Source of the DNA: DASPKM01 sp036402175
Lineage (GTDB): Bacteria; Bacteroidota; Bacteroidia; Chitinophagales; Chitinophagaceae
Reading direction: 5' to 3'
NCBI GenBank assembly: GCA_036402175.1
Contig: DASWTK010000122.1
Coordinates: 1 to 5,540 of the forward strand
Length of the DNA: 5,540 bases
Shown: piece by piece, positions 5,423-5,540 of the stretch
How positions within the stretch are numbered: the first letter of the stretch is position 1
Layout: every line of letters starts with the position of its first letter
Made by a program: the position numbers and the translations under genes
The notes under the pieces: generated by a model
The model's input: the letters and a program-made list of their open reading frames with translations, nothing else
Database searches by the model: none
What the model was told of the DNA's origin: nothing

Positions 5423-5540
5423 ATGTTTATAAACAATCCTAAAAGGATAATAATAATCATACTAACAACTACTTTTCTTACCTATTCAGTTTATCTGTAT
5501 TCAAATCTGCCGGTGACCGGCAAAAACGCTGATCAGCTGG
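5423..5540 (+). CDS. Start of a membrane-anchored or exported protein (truncated by window edge)
   Basis: ATG at 5423 opens a frame that stays open to the right edge (39 residues). Residues 1-8 are a short N-terminus with K7 and R8, residues about 9-26 a hydrophobic helix of five Ile then LTTTFLTYSVYLY, and then SNLPVTGKNADQL begins a polar, probably periplasmic part. This looks like an uncleaved N-terminal anchor. The pattern recalls small membrane-anchored c-type cytochromes such as the NorC type, but the haem motif CxxCH would lie beyond the window, so the identity is only a guess. It starts 15 bp after the tnaA stop and is probably in the same transcript. Confidence 0.7.
   Translation, partial: MFINNPKRIIIIILTTTFLTYSVYLYSNLPVTGKNADQL

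Overview
The window looks like chromosomal DNA of a Bacteroidota species, most likely from the Chitinophagaceae or a close relative. The evidence is a SusC/RagA-type TonB-dependent transporter at the left edge, a four-helix membrane class III nucleotide cyclase of a type I associate with this phylum, moderate base composition, and promoter-like elements resembling the Bacteroidota TAnnTTTG (-7) consensus. The family-level placement is inference. No tRNA, rRNA, CRISPR array, insertion sequence or phage gene is visible.

Layout. From 1 to 3761 everything reads on the minus strand. In transcription order these are a GNAT acetyltransferase (3761-3234), a four-helix membrane-anchored class III nucleotide cyclase (3026-1938), a Tat-type exported metallo-beta-lactamase-fold hydrolase (1905-919) and the N-terminal 226 residues of a SusC-like outer-membrane transporter (678-1, running off the left edge). 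The cyclase and the hydrolase are 32 bp apart and probably form one transcript. The acetyltransferase and the transporter have gaps of 207 and 240 bp beside them and probably have their own promoters. From 4001 onward the window reads on the plus strand: a tryptophanase (4001-5407), followed after 15 bp by the start of a membrane-anchored exported protein (5423-5540, running off the right edge), probably co-transcribed.

The most interesting part is the 239-bp divergent region between the acetyltransferase and the tryptophanase (3762-4000). It holds a good minus-strand promoter for the acetyltransferase, a near-perfect 20-bp dyad (3831-3850), and a 12-codon open frame MNLWKNIIRKPT ending in TGA (3897-3935), placed 65 bp before tnaA. 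This frame has one Trp codon, a near-terminal Pro and a UGA stop, so it recalls the TnaC leader peptide that controls tryptophanase in enterobacteria. It also sits almost exactly inside a potential RNA hairpin (3905-3942), with the Trp codon in one arm and the stop codon in the other. A tryptophan-sensing leader of this kind would be a new variant for Bacteroidota as far as I know, but the evidence is one sequence and short motifs, so it is a hypothesis.

Functionally, the tryptophanase would split L-tryptophan to indole, pyruvate and ammonia. The cyclase would make a cyclic nucleotide second messenger, the hydrolase would act on an unknown ester, lactone or phosphotriester outside the cytoplasm, and the SusC-like protein would import an oligomeric nutrient. 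No common pathway linking all of them can be read from this window.
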